From Holophagales bacterium UBA5704 (GTDB lineage: Bacteria > Acidobacteriota > Thermoanaerobaculia > Multivoradales > UBA5704), in NCBI GenBank assembly GCA_002420005.1, contig DIHE01000138.1, positions 1-64,000 of the forward strand: 64,000 bases of DNA, given 5' to 3'. A program made the position numbers and the translations under genes. Numbering within the stretch: position 1 is the stretch's first letter; each line of letters starts with the position of its first letter. The notes beneath the pieces were generated by a model. The model saw only the letters and a program-made list of their open reading frames with translations, did no database searches and was not told the DNA's origin. This document shows positions 34,434-43,375 of the stretch, one piece after another.

Positions 34434-36101
34434 TCAGTCCAGCTTCTCCGCGGCCTGGACCAGCCGGAGGAACTCGGCGCGGTAGCCGTCGGGGTCTCCA
34501 CCGAGCGCGCCGGAGGCCATCGTTTCCACCTGGTCGTAGCTCGCGGCGCTGCGGTAGGGTGATTCGCGCAGCAGCAGGCCGAGCTCGGCCACCGCGGCGG
34601 CGAAGCGGAGGTTTTCGGACGCCGCCGCGATCGGCGTCGTCGCGTCGAGGACGGTCTGGGTGAGCAGCCGGCTTGTGTCCGCGTCCGGCTCCTTGTAGCG
34701 GAGCTTGAGGGTCAGCAGCTCCGGGCTCGCCGCCGCGGTGGCAGCCACGGCGCTGGTCTGATACTTGAGCGGATCGACCTTGGCGATCTCCAGGTCGCCG
34801 TCCGGCGGCACCAGCTCGTAGAGCGCAGTGACGGAACGGCCCGCGCCCATCTCGCCCGCGTCCTTGGCGTCGTCGTGGAAATCCTCGGCGCGCAGCAGCC
34901 GGTTTTCGTAGCCGATCAAGCGATAGGCACGCACCTTGGCGGGGTTGAACTCGATCTGCAGCTTCACGTCCTTGGCAATGGTGGTGAGCGTCGCACCGAT
35001 CTCCTGCACGAGGACCTTGCGCGCCTCCTGGATCGTGTCGATGTAGGCATAGTTGCCGTTGCCCTTGTCGGCCAGCAGCTCCATCTTGGAATCCTTCACA
35101 TTGCCGGTGCCGAAACCGAGGACGGTCAGGAAGATCCGCTCCTGGCGCTTGGCCTCGATCAACCGTTCCAGCTCGCCGTCGCTCGACACACCGACGTTGA
35201 AATCGCCATCGGTGGCCAGGATGACGCGGTTGTTGCCGCCTTCGACGAAGCTCTCGCGGGCGATCTTGTAGGCGAGCAGGATGCCCTCGCCGCCCGCGGT
35301 CGAGCCGCCGCCTTCGAGCCGGTCGATCGCCTCGGCGATGCGTCCTTTTTCCTTGCCGGGGGTCGAGGGCAGCACCAGTCCGGCACTGCCGGCATAGGCG
35401 ACGATCGCCACCCGGTCCTGCGGGCGGAGCTGATCGACGAGCAGGCGCAGAGCGCTCTTGACCAGCGGCAGCTTGTTGGCGTCGAGCATCGAGCCCGAGA
35501 CGTCGAGGAGGAAGACGAGATTGGCGGGTGGCAGCTCGGAGGTGTCGATCCGCTCTCCCTGCAGGCCGATCAGCAGAATCCGGTTCTTCGCGTTCCACGG
35601 GCAGGTTGCGATCTCCGTGGTGATCGAGAACGGGTGCTCGCCCGTGGGATCGGGATAGTCATAGGAGAAGTAGTTGACCATCTCCTCAATGCGCACCGCA
35701 TCGCGCGGGGGCTTCTGACGGTCGTTGAGGAAGCGGCGGACATTGCTGTAGGAGGCGCGGTCCACGTCGATCGAGAAGGTGGAGAGCGGATCGCGCAGCG
35801 TTTCATGGAACGGATTGTCCGTGATGCGTCCGTATTCCTCGGTGTTCATCTCCTGGTCGGAGGCGATGAGGGCGCCGGATTCCTGCGCGCCACCGGCCGT
35901 GTAGCTGAGGGATTGGAGGCGTGCCATCTGGGCCGGCGCCGGTGCGGCGCTCGGCGGTGGAGGAGGTGGCGGCGGAACCATTTCCAGCGCGGCTTCCTTC
36001 TTCGCCGAGTGGCAGGCGAAGGCGAAGAGCAGGAGAAGCGCGGTGGCCGGGAGCGTGGCGGCGAGCTTTTGCGACAGCGGGGTCCGGGGTTGGCGTGGCA
36101 T
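34434..36101 (-). CDS. YfbK-like VWA lipoprotein
   Basis: 555 residues. A lipobox (LLLFAFACHS) indicates a lipoprotein; a poly-proline stretch follows at ~40-50. The layout is that of YfbK proteins: an N-terminal vWF-type domain (~95-190; NPFHETLRDPLSTFSIDVDR), a VWA domain with the MIDAS motif VFLLDVSGSM (~204) and a DUF3520-type C-terminal region. Such proteins bind metal-dependent partners on the cell surface; a precise role is not established. AAGGAGGG precedes the ATG at 36101. The serine protease gene lies 89 bp upstream on the same strand. Confidence 0.88.
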   Translation of the reverse strand: MPRQPRTPLSQKLAATLPATALLLLFAFACHSAKKEAALEMVPPPPPPPPSAAPAPAQMARLQSLSYTAGGAQESGALIASDQEMNTEEYGRITDNPFHETLRDPLSTFSIDVDRASYSNVRRFLNDRQKPPRDAVRIEEMVNYFSYDYPDPTGEHPFSITTEIATCPWNAKNRILLIGLQGERIDTSELPPANLVFLLDVSGSMLDANKLPLVKSALRLLVDQLRPQDRVAIVAYAGSAGLVLPSTPGKEKGRIAEAIDRLEGGGSTAGGEGILLAYKIARESFVEGGNNRVILATDGDFNVGVSSDGELERLIEAKRQERIFLTVLGFGTGNVKDSKMELLADKGNGNYAYIDTIQEARKVLVQEIGATLTTIAKDVKLQIEFNPAKVRAYRLIGYENRLLRAEDFHDDAKDAGEMGAGRSVTALYELVPPDGDLEIAKVDPLKYQTSAVAATAAASPELLTLKLRYKEPDADTSRLLTQTVLDATTPIAAASENLRFAAAVAELGLLLRESPYRSAASYDQVETMASGALGGDPDGYRAEFLRLVQAAEKLD

Positions 36102-36190
36102 CGGGTGACCCTCCTTGCTCTGGATAGACACGGGAGAGGCGGGAGAGGAAACCGGCCGATCCCTCTCCTGCGTCCCGCCGTTTCCCTCCT

Positions 36191-37954
36191 TCACGGGCAG
36201 GTGGCGAACGCCGACGTGTCCTGGACCGGCTGGAAGGGCGCGCCTTGCGGGTTCGTATAGGTCTTCATCGTGTTGTTCTTGGTGTCGGTGACGGTGATCA
36301 CCACGCGCACGTTGGTCAGGCCGCCGGCGAACACCCAGTAGCGGTTGTTGAGGGAGCAGCCGTTGATGATCTTGACCACGGCTTCGACGTTCGAGGAGCT
36401 GAAGAACCAGAGGTAGCCGGTCTCGTCGGTCAGCTTCACCACCTTGGCACCACCGGACTGGCCGGTGCCGGTGTTGTAGGTGGCTTCCACCTTGAACCGG
36501 CCGCCGTTGAGGCACAGGGTGTCGGCATCGGCGGTGCACGAGCCTCCGGTGTTGCCGCCCCCCGGGTTCAGGAAGGCCTGGAGGGACGGGTAGCTGGCGG
36601 AGAAGGCGCCGTCGATCTCGGAGTTGTCATAGTCGCAGCCGTCGTCCGGGTTGGGTCCGCACCCGCCCGAAAGCTGGCCGACGATCTGGCCGTTGCCGAG
36701 GATCACCGGCGAGCCGGAGCTGCCGCCGAAGGTGGCTCCCTGGTTGAGCTCGGAGTACAGGAAGCTGGGGCGCGGCGCATCGGTGCAGAATTCGACGCCG
36801 GAGGTTCGCACGGTGCCGCGGGAGAATTGCTGCGGCAGGGCGTACTCGTCGTCGAAGGGCGCCGGGTGCGACAGGCGGTAGAGCGCGGTTCCGTTGGCCG
36901 GAGCGGTGGAGGTCCAGCCGAGCAGGACGCGGCCGGAGGGGATCGCATTGAGCCGCAGCAGGGTGAAGTCCGAGCTCTCGCCGGTCGCCGTCAGGGTGGA
37001 GCCGTTGCTGCGGGGGAGCGAGCCCAGGGAGGGCGCGTTGCCGTCGCAGGACGAGGTCTTGTAGTCCCAGAAGACCTCGAGGGAGGAGGCGACCCCCTGG
37101 GCGGCGATGCAGTGGTTGGCGGTGAGCAGGTAGGGGATCGTGGAGGAGGTGACCGTGTCGTTGATCAGCGCTCCCGAGCACAGGGACTCGAATCCACCAT
37201 CCACGAAAGCGAGCTGGCCCACGGCCTTGCGATAGTCGGCGATGACCCCCAGCGTGCCGGAGTTGACGCAGGTGCCGTCGATCAGGCATTCGCCGATCTT
37301 GTTGTCGTCCACGCGCAGGACCCCTTGCATCACTTCTTCCACGAGGAAGCGGGCGGTCTCCGGGCCGGCGGGCGCTTCCACCTCCAGGAAGGCGATGCCC
37401 CCGGTGACGCTCGGCGTCCAGAGATCGCCGGCCGGGCCGGCGAGGTCGAGGCCGAAGGCATGCGGCTCCTCCCCCGGAGCCCAGACCCACAGCCGGCTGC
37501 CGGCGGGGAGGTCGATGCCCGTGAGGTGGAGGCGCAGGCGCAGCGCTCCCTCGACGTCCACCCGCAGCCCCCAGACGCGGCTTCCCGACGCCGTGACGCT
37601 GAAAGCACCGAGGCGCGGCGCCAGCAGGTCGTCCGGCACCACGGAGGAGGCCAGGCGGGCCTGCACCCGGGAGGGGAGGGTGCGCAGCACACCCGCGCGC
37701 CGCGGCAGGTGGCCGGCCCGGTTCCAGGAGCGGAGGCTCTCCAGGGCATCCGGCGCACCCACCTCCACCGGGCGCAGCGAGGTCTCCGGCCGTGGGGAGA
37801 GAGCCTCGGCCAGCCGCAGAGGCGGCGCCGCCGGCTCGACGGCGGTGGCGAGGAAATCCGGAACGATCTCGGGACCCACGCTCTGCGCGGTGGCGGGGAG
37901 GGCCGGGGCGAGGGAGAGGAGAAGGGCAAGGGAGGCGAGGCGGCAAGGCTTCAT
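36191..37954 (-). CDS. Secreted trypsin-like serine protease
   Basis: 587 residues with a signal peptide (SLALLLSLAPALPATAQ). After a ~200-residue beta-rich pro-region comes a chymotrypsin-fold domain with the triad LLTANHCIAAQG (His ~281), SSDFTLLRL (Asp ~326) and FGGSSGSPVIL (Ser ~411); the style is close to lysyl endopeptidases. The last ~95 residues (LNGGRFKVEATYNTGTGQSG, VEAVVKIINGCSLNNRYWVF) are a domain seen repeatedly at the C termini of exported proteins in Acidobacteriota, perhaps a sorting or binding module. A TATAAT box lies 66 bp upstream and GGAAAGGAC precedes the ATG. Confidence 0.88.
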   Translation of the reverse strand: MKPCRLASLALLLSLAPALPATAQSVGPEIVPDFLATAVEPAAPPLRLAEALSPRPETSLRPVEVGAPDALESLRSWNRAGHLPRRAGVLRTLPSRVQARLASSVVPDDLLAPRLGAFSVTASGSRVWGLRVDVEGALRLRLHLTGIDLPAGSRLWVWAPGEEPHAFGLDLAGPAGDLWTPSVTGGIAFLEVEAPAGPETARFLVEEVMQGVLRVDDNKIGECLIDGTCVNSGTLGVIADYRKAVGQLAFVDGGFESLCSGALINDTVTSSTIPYLLTANHCIAAQGVASSLEVFWDYKTSSCDGNAPSLGSLPRSNGSTLTATGESSDFTLLRLNAIPSGRVLLGWTSTAPANGTALYRLSHPAPFDDEYALPQQFSRGTVRTSGVEFCTDAPRPSFLYSELNQGATFGGSSGSPVILGNGQIVGQLSGGCGPNPDDGCDYDNSEIDGAFSASYPSLQAFLNPGGGNTGGSCTADADTLCLNGGRFKVEATYNTGTGQSGGAKVVKLTDETGYLWFFSSSNVEAVVKIINGCSLNNRYWVFAGGLTNVRVVITVTDTKNNTMKTYTNPQGAPFQPVQDTSAFATCP

Positions 37955-38019
37955 AGGCGCGTCCTTTCCGAGGGAGAGCCGTGTTGGTCCGGCTGTGCTT
38001 TGGGGGGGGCGACGGTCCT

Positions 38020-38025
38020 ATTATA
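38020..38025 (-). promoter_or_regulatory. Consensus -10 box (TATAAT) for the serine protease gene
   Basis: On the minus strand CCTATAATAGG contains a perfect TATAAT in an AT-rich patch just past the coxE stop, about 66 bp before the protease ATG. Such a patch stands out in this high-GC background. No convincing -35 hexamer is seen at normal spacing. Confidence 0.45.
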
Positions 38026-38027
38026 GG

Positions 38028-39167
38028 TTATAGGCCCCCCAGCGCCCGCCCCAGCGCCTCCAGGCTGTCCAGGCTGTGCACCGGCCGGTGCTCGTCCACA
38101 TGGGGGAGGAGCGCGCGCACGCCTTGGGCGCGGGGCTGGAAGCCTTCCCAGCGCAGGAGCGGATTGAGCCAGATCAGGCGGCGGCAGGAGCGGTGGAGGC
38201 GGTCGGCCTCGGCGGGGAGACCGGGGTCGGGATCGCGGTCGAGGCCGTCGGTGACCAGGAGGACGACCGCCCCCTGGCCGAGGACGCGGCGCGACCAGGT
38301 GCGGTTGAAGTCGTGCAGGCAGGTGCGCAGGCGGGTCCCGCCCGCCCAATCCTGCACCTCGCGGCCGACCCTGGCAAGCGCCTCGTCGGCGTCGCGGCGG
38401 CGCAAAAGGCGGGTCACGTTGGTCAACCGGGTGGCGAAAAGGAAGGCATGAACGCGGGTGCGGGCGTTCAGCAGGGCGTGAAGGAACTGAAGCATCATCT
38501 CCGAGTACCGGCCCATGGAGCCCGAGACGTCCAGCAGCACCACCAGCGGCGGGGGAAGGAGAATCCGCGAGCGGTAGCGCAGCGGCGCCAGGTCGCCGAA
38601 GGTCTTGCGGCTGTCGCGCACCGTACGGGCGAGGTCGAGACGGTCGCCGTGCGGATCGGCGACGAAACGGCGGGTGCGCACCGGGCAGAGCGCCACCGCC
38701 ATCTGATTGACGACCTTGCGGGCGCGGGCCAGCTCCTCGGTGCTCATCTGGTCGAAATCGCGGCTGCGCAGGACCTCGTCGGCCGAGAAGGTGAGAACGG
38801 CATCCACCTCGCTGCGTTCGGCCGGAGGCTTGCCGCTCGCCGGAGGCTGACGCCAGGCCTCGGTGAGGCGCCGTGAGAGGGGAGGCGCCGGGGGCACGCG
38901 CACCTTCTGGAGAAGCTCGTCGAGGAACGGCTGAACCCGCGTCGGATCGCGCCAGAACAGCCCGAAGGCCTGTTCGTAGAGCTCGAAGTCCTCGGGACGC
39001 TTGACCAGGACGGCGTGGAGCGCCCAGAACAGCTCGTCGCGGCGAAGGACGTCCACGCTGGCCGCCGCGGCGATGGCCTCCAGCCCGCTCGCCGGCCCCA
39101 GGCGCAACCCGGCACCGCGCAGGAGGCGGGTGAAGTGGACGACGTTTTCGGGGAGCTTGGAGGTCAT
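38028..39167 (-). CDS. coxE: CoxE-like VWA protein (molybdenum hydroxylase maturation)
   Basis: 379 residues. An N-terminal CoxE domain (VVHFTRLLRGAGLRLGPASG, ELFWALHAVLVKRPEDFELY) precedes a VWA domain with MIDAS motif VVLLDVSGSMG (~212) and VVLLVTDGLDRDP. CoxE works with the AAA ATPase CoxD in inserting the sulfurated Mo-Cu or Mo centre into CoxL. In most cox clusters coxE follows coxD closely; here 2.5 kb of toxin-antitoxin genes and duplicate fragments intervene. The ATG at 39167 lacks a strong ribosome site, and the frame is open upstream, so an N-terminal extension cannot be excluded. Confidence 0.9.
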   Translation of the reverse strand: MTSKLPENVVHFTRLLRGAGLRLGPASGLEAIAAAASVDVLRRDELFWALHAVLVKRPEDFELYEQAFGLFWRDPTRVQPFLDELLQKVRVPPAPPLSRRLTEAWRQPPASGKPPAERSEVDAVLTFSADEVLRSRDFDQMSTEELARARKVVNQMAVALCPVRTRRFVADPHGDRLDLARTVRDSRKTFGDLAPLRYRSRILLPPPLVVLLDVSGSMGRYSEMMLQFLHALLNARTRVHAFLFATRLTNVTRLLRRRDADEALARVGREVQDWAGGTRLRTCLHDFNRTWSRRVLGQGAVVLLVTDGLDRDPDPGLPAEADRLHRSCRRLIWLNPLLRWEGFQPRAQGVRALLPHVDEHRPVHSLDSLEALGRALGGL

Positions 39168-39440
39168 GGTCGAGCCCCACGGTATCGTATTCGCCGCATT
39201 GAAAGCTTTGAGTTCAACAATGACGTTTACCTGAGGTAGCAAAGGTCTCTGAACGAGAACATCAGCTCTAATCTTACTATGGGTTGATGCGATGGTCTGT
39301 TCATGCTTGGCAGCAAGACCCAGGCACGTAAGTGCCTCCGCAAGGCGCCTATCGCCGAAGATCGGGAGGAAGCGGATCCCTCCAACCACCTGCATCGCCG
39401 CATACGCCCCCTTGACGAGAGCGAGTAGCTCAGCGTTCGG
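39168..39440 (-). pseudogene. Possible GxxExxY-family remnant in frame with coxE
   Basis: The stop-free stretch before coxE reads, in part, VKGAYAAMQVVGGIRF, then KIRADVLVQ and VNVIVELKAFNAAN. RAD-x-LV followed by VIVELKA is the core of the GxxExxY family, whose D and ELK suggest a PD-(D/E)XK-like fold; the preceding GxxE and ExxY motifs are not intact. No start codon with a ribosome site is clear. I regard it as a decayed copy. It belongs to the 432-bp stretch 39168-39599 that has no other gene. Confidence 0.35.
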
Positions 39441-39499
39441 TCGAAGCCGACCGCGAAAGGCTGGCGGGATCGATCCGGCCTCGATGCAGGGATTCTCGC

Positions 39500-39592
39500 G
39501 GCCTTTCAGGCCGCCGGGAGGTGGCGCCTGTGAACCCAGGGCATCGGCCTTCGGCCTCAGCCCAGGGCTATGCTCTCCAGGCCTTTCAGGCC
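39500..39592. repeat. Two copies of a short palindrome (GGCCTTTCAGGCC)
   Basis: GGCCTTTCAGGCC occurs at 39500-39512 and 39580-39592. Each is an inverted repeat with 5-bp arms. They flank a short GC-rich spacer between the GxxExxY-like remnant and the coxE fragment, and the second lies 7 bp from the duplicated segment. They may mark a recombination point. Confidence 0.5.
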
Positions 39593-39599
39593 GGGAAAG

Positions 39600-39783
39600 C
39601 AGAACAGCCCGAAGGCCTGCTCGTAGAGGGCGAAGTCCTCGGGACGCTTGACCAGGACGGCGTGGAGCGCCCAGAACAGCTCGTCGCGGTGGAGGATGTC
39701 CACGCTGGCCGCCGCGGCGATGGCCTCCAGCCCGCTCGCCGGTCTCAGGCGCAACCCGGCACCGCGCAGGAGGCGGGTGAAGT
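39600..39783 (-). pseudogene. Duplicated coxE 5' fragment (184 bp)
   Basis: This segment aligns without gaps to 38953-39136 inside intact coxE, over exactly 184 bp and with only a handful of mismatches. It encodes RPASGLEAIAAAASVDILHR and then DELFWALHAVLVKRPEDFALYEQAFGLF before leaving the family and stopping at 39557. It lacks the first ~11 codons of coxE and everything after ~72. Its upstream edge is 1 bp from the vapC stop codon. It is a partial duplication, not a functional gene. Confidence 0.9.
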
Positions 39784-39784
39784 A

Positions 39785-40201
39785 CTATCGAATGAAGAGG
39801 ATCGGGCAGACGCCGGCCGTGGAAATCGGATCGAGCTCATGATGGTCGCTGGTCACCAGGGTGCCGTTCTCTTGAATCGCCAGGGCCAGCGCGAAGCAGT
39901 CGGCGAGCGAAACCCGACGCCACTCGGCTTTGAGCGTGCCAGCCGCCTTCCAGAGATCCGAGGGCAGCCTTTCGAGAAGCTGAAGATCGTATTCGGCAAA
40001 AAGCGACTCGAGGCTCTCTGCGTCTTCCGTGTTCCCGCGGCGGCGGAGATCGTAATAGACCTCGCAGGCGCTGATGGCAAGGATGAGACAGCGGTTTTCA
40101 GAATTCTGCAGAAGCTTCTCGACCACTTCAGCGCCGGGCTCGTCTTTCAGGAAGGCGATGACAGCGCAAGCATCAAGGACGAAGACCGGCTCAACGGCCA
40201 A
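39785..40201 (-). CDS. vapC: VapC-like PIN-domain toxin
   Basis: About 138 residues of a PIN-domain ribonuclease. The acidic residues expected for metal binding are in FVLDACAVIAFL, AISACEVYYDL, SLADCFALALA and LVTSDHHEL. VapC toxins cleave tRNA or rRNA and are held by a cognate antitoxin. The TTG at 40201 is preferred because GAGGAG lies 8 nt upstream and the longer frame adds a Ser/Arg-rich tail that is a shadow of the antitoxin end. It overlaps the antitoxin gene by 11 bp, as usual for vapBC. The stop is 1 bp from the duplicated coxE fragment. Confidence 0.85.
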   Translation of the reverse strand: MAVEPVFVLDACAVIAFLKDEPGAEVVEKLLQNSENRCLILAISACEVYYDLRRRGNTEDAESLESLFAEYDLQLLERLPSDLWKAAGTLKAEWRRVSLADCFALALAIQENGTLVTSDHHELDPISTAGVCPILFIR

Positions 40202-40547
40202 ACTTTCGCTCCTCGATCTCGATCTCTTCTTGCTTTCTCCTCGCGAATTCATCGCTTCCTGAGAGGAGGCCGCGGCCGGCCCCCCGCAGGCGCCGCAACC
40301 GCGCCAGGCGCTCTTCCGGTGTCAGATCCCGAAAGGGCTTCGGCTCCCGGGCCAACTCGGCGGCGAGAGCTGCCAGACTTCCGCGGCCTTGCGGTGGAGC
40401 CTCGACCGGCCTGGCCTGCTGTGGATGGCCTCTGAGGAAAGCCCGGATTGCTGCGACGAAGAGCTCGCTGCGCGACATGCCAAGCCGCTTGGCCAGCTCA
40501 TCGGCAGCTTGGAACAAGGGATCGGGAAGAGAGACCGCAGCTTTCAT
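40191..40547 (-). CDS. Ribbon-helix-helix antitoxin (partner of VapC)
   Basis: 118 residues. The N terminus MKAAVSLPDPLFQAADELA followed by RLGMSRSELFVAAIRAFL is a ribbon-helix-helix DNA-binding fold of the CopG/Arc type. The C-terminal charged tail (EERLARLRRLRGAGRGLL, EEIEIEERKFGR) would wrap the toxin. Antitoxins of this kind neutralise VapC and repress their own operon. It begins 79 bp downstream (minus strand) of the duplicated coxD fragment. A TATACT box and an inverted repeat overlap the start region. Confidence 0.85.
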   Translation of the reverse strand: MKAAVSLPDPLFQAADELAKRLGMSRSELFVAAIRAFLRGHPQQARPVEAPPQGRGSLAALAAELAREPKPFRDLTPEERLARLRRLRGAGRGLLSGSDEFARRKQEEIEIEERKFGR

Positions 40548-40551
40548 GGTG

Positions 40552-40564
40552 CGAGTATACCTCG
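40552..40564 (-). promoter_or_regulatory. Candidate operator and -10 box of the vapBC unit
   Basis: CGAG-TATAC-CTCG is an inverted repeat with exact 4-bp arms immediately before the antitoxin ATG. On the minus strand it contains TATACT only 6 nt before the ATG, so transcription could begin at or near the start codon. This would suit autoregulation by the ribbon-helix-helix antitoxin. Confidence 0.4.
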
Positions 40565-40626
40565 TGCCGCCGGGTCGTCCTCGCCGCGCTCGGCCGGCGT
40601 CTTGCCTCAGCTCCCCCGCAACATCC

Positions 40627-40730
40627 CCCCCAACATCTCCCGCACCGGCTCCCCCCGCATCTTCTCGATGTCGTCCTGGTACTTGAGGAGCACGCCCAGG
40701 GTGGCGTTGACGGTGTCGGGGTCGAGGGCG
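40627..40730 (-). pseudogene. Duplicated coxD 3' fragment (104 bp)
   Basis: This segment is identical by eye, base for base, to 41688-41791 near the 3' end of coxD over 104 bp. It carries the codons for DPDTVNATLGVLLKYQDDIE and KMRGEPVREMLG. The downstream edge then diverges. The absence of differences implies a recent duplication or gene conversion. With the vapBC genes and the coxE fragment it repeats the order coxD-end, toxin-antitoxin, coxE-start. Confidence 0.9.
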
Positions 40731-40839
40731 CCAGCCGCCCCAAGGTGCCAGGGTCAAGCGCAGGCATCACGCAGACGCCGCGAGCCGAGCGCCAATCGGC
40801 GCCCAACCCTCGCGGCCGTTGGCAGGCACCTCTTCAGCC

Positions 40840-40953
40840 ACCTCGCTGCGCCGCGGCAGCGGCATCGAGCCTGCTCGCCAGCCCCATTCGCAACCCGGCG
40901 TCGCGCATGAGGCTTGTGAAGTGGACGACGTTCTCGGGGATTTTGGAGGTCAT
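40840..40953 (-). pseudogene. Second coxE 5' fragment (diverged)
   Basis: Beginning at ATG 40953 the frame reads MTSKIPENVVHFTSLMRDAG then LRMGLASRLDAAAAAQRGG, matching the coxE start (MTSKLPENVVHFTRLLRGAG). Similarity at DNA level is lower than in the other copies, so it is older or from another source. It keeps a start codon but only ~39 codons. It begins 23 bp past the mazF stop. The stretch from here to 40731 has no gene. Confidence 0.8.
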
Positions 40954-40976
40954 TACCAGGCACACGGTCTTCGCAC

Positions 40977-41354
40977 CTACAGATGGAGCATCATCCGCAG
41001 GGAATCGTCGACCATCTGGAGCTTCTCCTCGTCGACCACCGTCGCGAGGTGCCGCAGAGCCCGGTGCGCCGTATCCACGGTGGCGATCTGGTCGGTTTCC
41101 ACCCAGTGAGGCTGAGGCTGCCAGCCGGTGTCGGTCAGCCGCAAGTCGCCGGGTGTCACGGCGATCCGCCATTTGAAGCGGGGGCGCTCGGTGGTGGTGA
41201 TCGGGCAAATGATCACGGTCCCGAATTCCGACTGATTCAGCGCATCGGTGGAAACAACCAGACAAGGCCGCACGCCCTTCTGCTCGCGGCCTTTCTTCGG
41301 GTTCAGGTCGAACATCCAGATCTCCCCGCGGAGCGGCTTCGGGCGACCCTCCAT
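40977..41354 (-). CDS. mazF: MazF-like endoribonuclease toxin
   Basis: 125 residues of the MazF/PemK fold. Seen are LRGEIWMFDLNPKKGREQKG, the RPCLVVSTDALNQS strand pair, VIICPITTTERP and the C-terminal ALRHLATVVDEEKLQMVDDSL. MazF toxins cut mRNA at short motifs. The ATG at 41354 lies 4 bp after the antitoxin stop. The gene lies between coxD and the diverged coxE fragment, and it belongs to the first toxin-antitoxin unit in the mosaic. Confidence 0.88.
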   Translation of the reverse strand: MEGRPKPLRGEIWMFDLNPKKGREQKGVRPCLVVSTDALNQSEFGTVIICPITTTERPRFKWRIAVTPGDLRLTDTGWQPQPHWVETDQIATVDTAHRALRHLATVVDEEKLQMVDDSLRMMLHL

Positions 41355-41358
41355 GGCA

Positions 41359-41613
41359 TCAGTCCGCCGTCGCGCCGGAAAAGGCTCCGAGAAGGGATTC
41401 TCTCTCCGCGAGGTCTTCCTCTGTGACATCCTTTGCCGCTTCGTTGAACATCTTGAAGAGCTCCTGTTCCCGATCGCGGGTTCTCTCGCGCTCGATGAGC
41501 CGGCGGATGAACCCTGCCTTGTTCTTCCTGTTTCCGGCGCGGACCTCCAACCAGGCATCGGTATCGCCGGCAACCCGGACGCTGATCTGACGATCTTTGG
41601 CGGTAGTGGACAT
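41359..41613 (-). CDS. Antitoxin partner of MazF (ribbon-helix-helix type)
   Basis: 84 residues. The front half (AKDRQISVRVAGDTDAWLEV then NRKNKAGFIRRLIERER) has a ribbon-helix-helix look; the back half is acidic and helical (FNEAAKDVTEEDLAERESLL), as in antitoxin tails that bind MazF. GGAGG lies 10 nt before the ATG at 41613. It precedes mazF directly and lies 66 bp after the coxD stop. A classic SpoVT/AbrB-type MazE fold is not apparent, so the gene name is not used. Confidence 0.75.
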   Translation of the reverse strand: MSTTAKDRQISVRVAGDTDAWLEVRAGNRKNKAGFIRRLIERERTRDREQELFKMFNEAAKDVTEEDLAERESLLGAFSGATAD

Positions 41614-41679
41614 CGCGGAAGGCCTCCTGACACTCAGCATGATACCGGACGGAAGGTCAACGGTGATCCCCCAACGCCC

Positions 41680-42582
<903 letters not shown>

Positions 42583-42583
42583 G

Positions 42584-43375
42584 TTAACCGCAAGCCTCCA
42601 CGGCGCGCCGGGCCATCACGGTGATCAGATGCGCCCGGTACTCCGCGCTCGCTTCGCCGTCGGAACGCAGGTCGTCCGGCGCCACGGACCCGGGGAGGAC
42701 CGCGGCGGCGGAGAAGCTCGCGTTGAGGGCCGCCTCCAGGGCCGGGACGCGGAACACGTGGGTCCCCGCTCCGGTGACCGCCACCCGCACCCCGCCGCCG
42801 GTCCTTGCCACGAAGACGCCGACGATGGCGTATTTCGAGGCCGGGCTGGCGAACTTGGCATAGGCGGCGGCCTGCGGCACCGGCACATGGACGGCGGTGA
42901 GGATCTCGTCCGGTGCCAGGGCGGTGGTGAAGAAGCCGGTGAAGTAGGAGTCGATCGCGATCTTCCGGCGATCGGTTTCGAGGGTGGCGCCGAGGGCCAG
43001 CAGGGCCGCGGGGTAGTCGGCGGCGGGGTCGGCGTGGGCCACCGAGCCGCCGATCGTGCCGCGGTTCCGGACCTGCGGATCGCCGATGCCCCCGGCGAGC
43101 CGGGCGAGGCCCGGGATGCGCTGCCGCACCACGGGTGAGGTGGCGACGGCGTCGTGGGTGGCGAGGGCGCCGATCACCACCGGATCGCCGTCGCGGATGT
43201 CGCGCAGAGCCGGCACCCCGGCGAGCGCGACGAGGTCGGTGGGCTGCGCCAGGTCGAGCTTCAGAACCGGCAGCAGGCTCTGCCCGCCGGCCAGGACCTT
43301 GGCGCCGCCATGGCCGCGCAGCAGGGCGACCGCGTCGGCCACGGAGGACGGACGGTGGAAGTCGAACTGGTTCAT
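42584..43375 (-). CDS. coxM: CoxM-type FAD-binding subunit of molybdenum hydroxylase
   Basis: 263 residues. The FAD-binding subunit pattern is clear: FDFHRPSSVADAVALL, AKVLAGGQSLLPVLKL, the flavin loop GGIGDPQVRNRGTIGGSVAHA and ADPAADYPAAL. It transfers electrons from the iron-sulfur subunit to the acceptor. It overlaps coxL by ATGA and is followed by coxD. It is intact, unlike the stub at 24.5 kb, and it differs enough from that stub to exclude a recent copy. Confidence 0.93.
   Translation of the reverse strand: MNQFDFHRPSSVADAVALLRGHGGAKVLAGGQSLLPVLKLDLAQPTDLVALAGVPALRDIRDGDPVVIGALATHDAVATSPVVRQRIPGLARLAGGIGDPQVRNRGTIGGSVAHADPAADYPAALLALGATLETDRRKIAIDSYFTGFFTTALAPDEILTAVHVPVPQAAAYAKFASPASKYAIVGVFVARTGGGVRVAVTGAGTHVFRVPALEAALNASFSAAAVLPGSVAPDDLRSDGEASAEYRAHLITVMARRAVEACG

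Noticed and set aside
39557..39754. Short coxE-like frame as an independent gene
   Set aside because: It is the 184-bp duplicate with an unrelated tail and no ribosome site.
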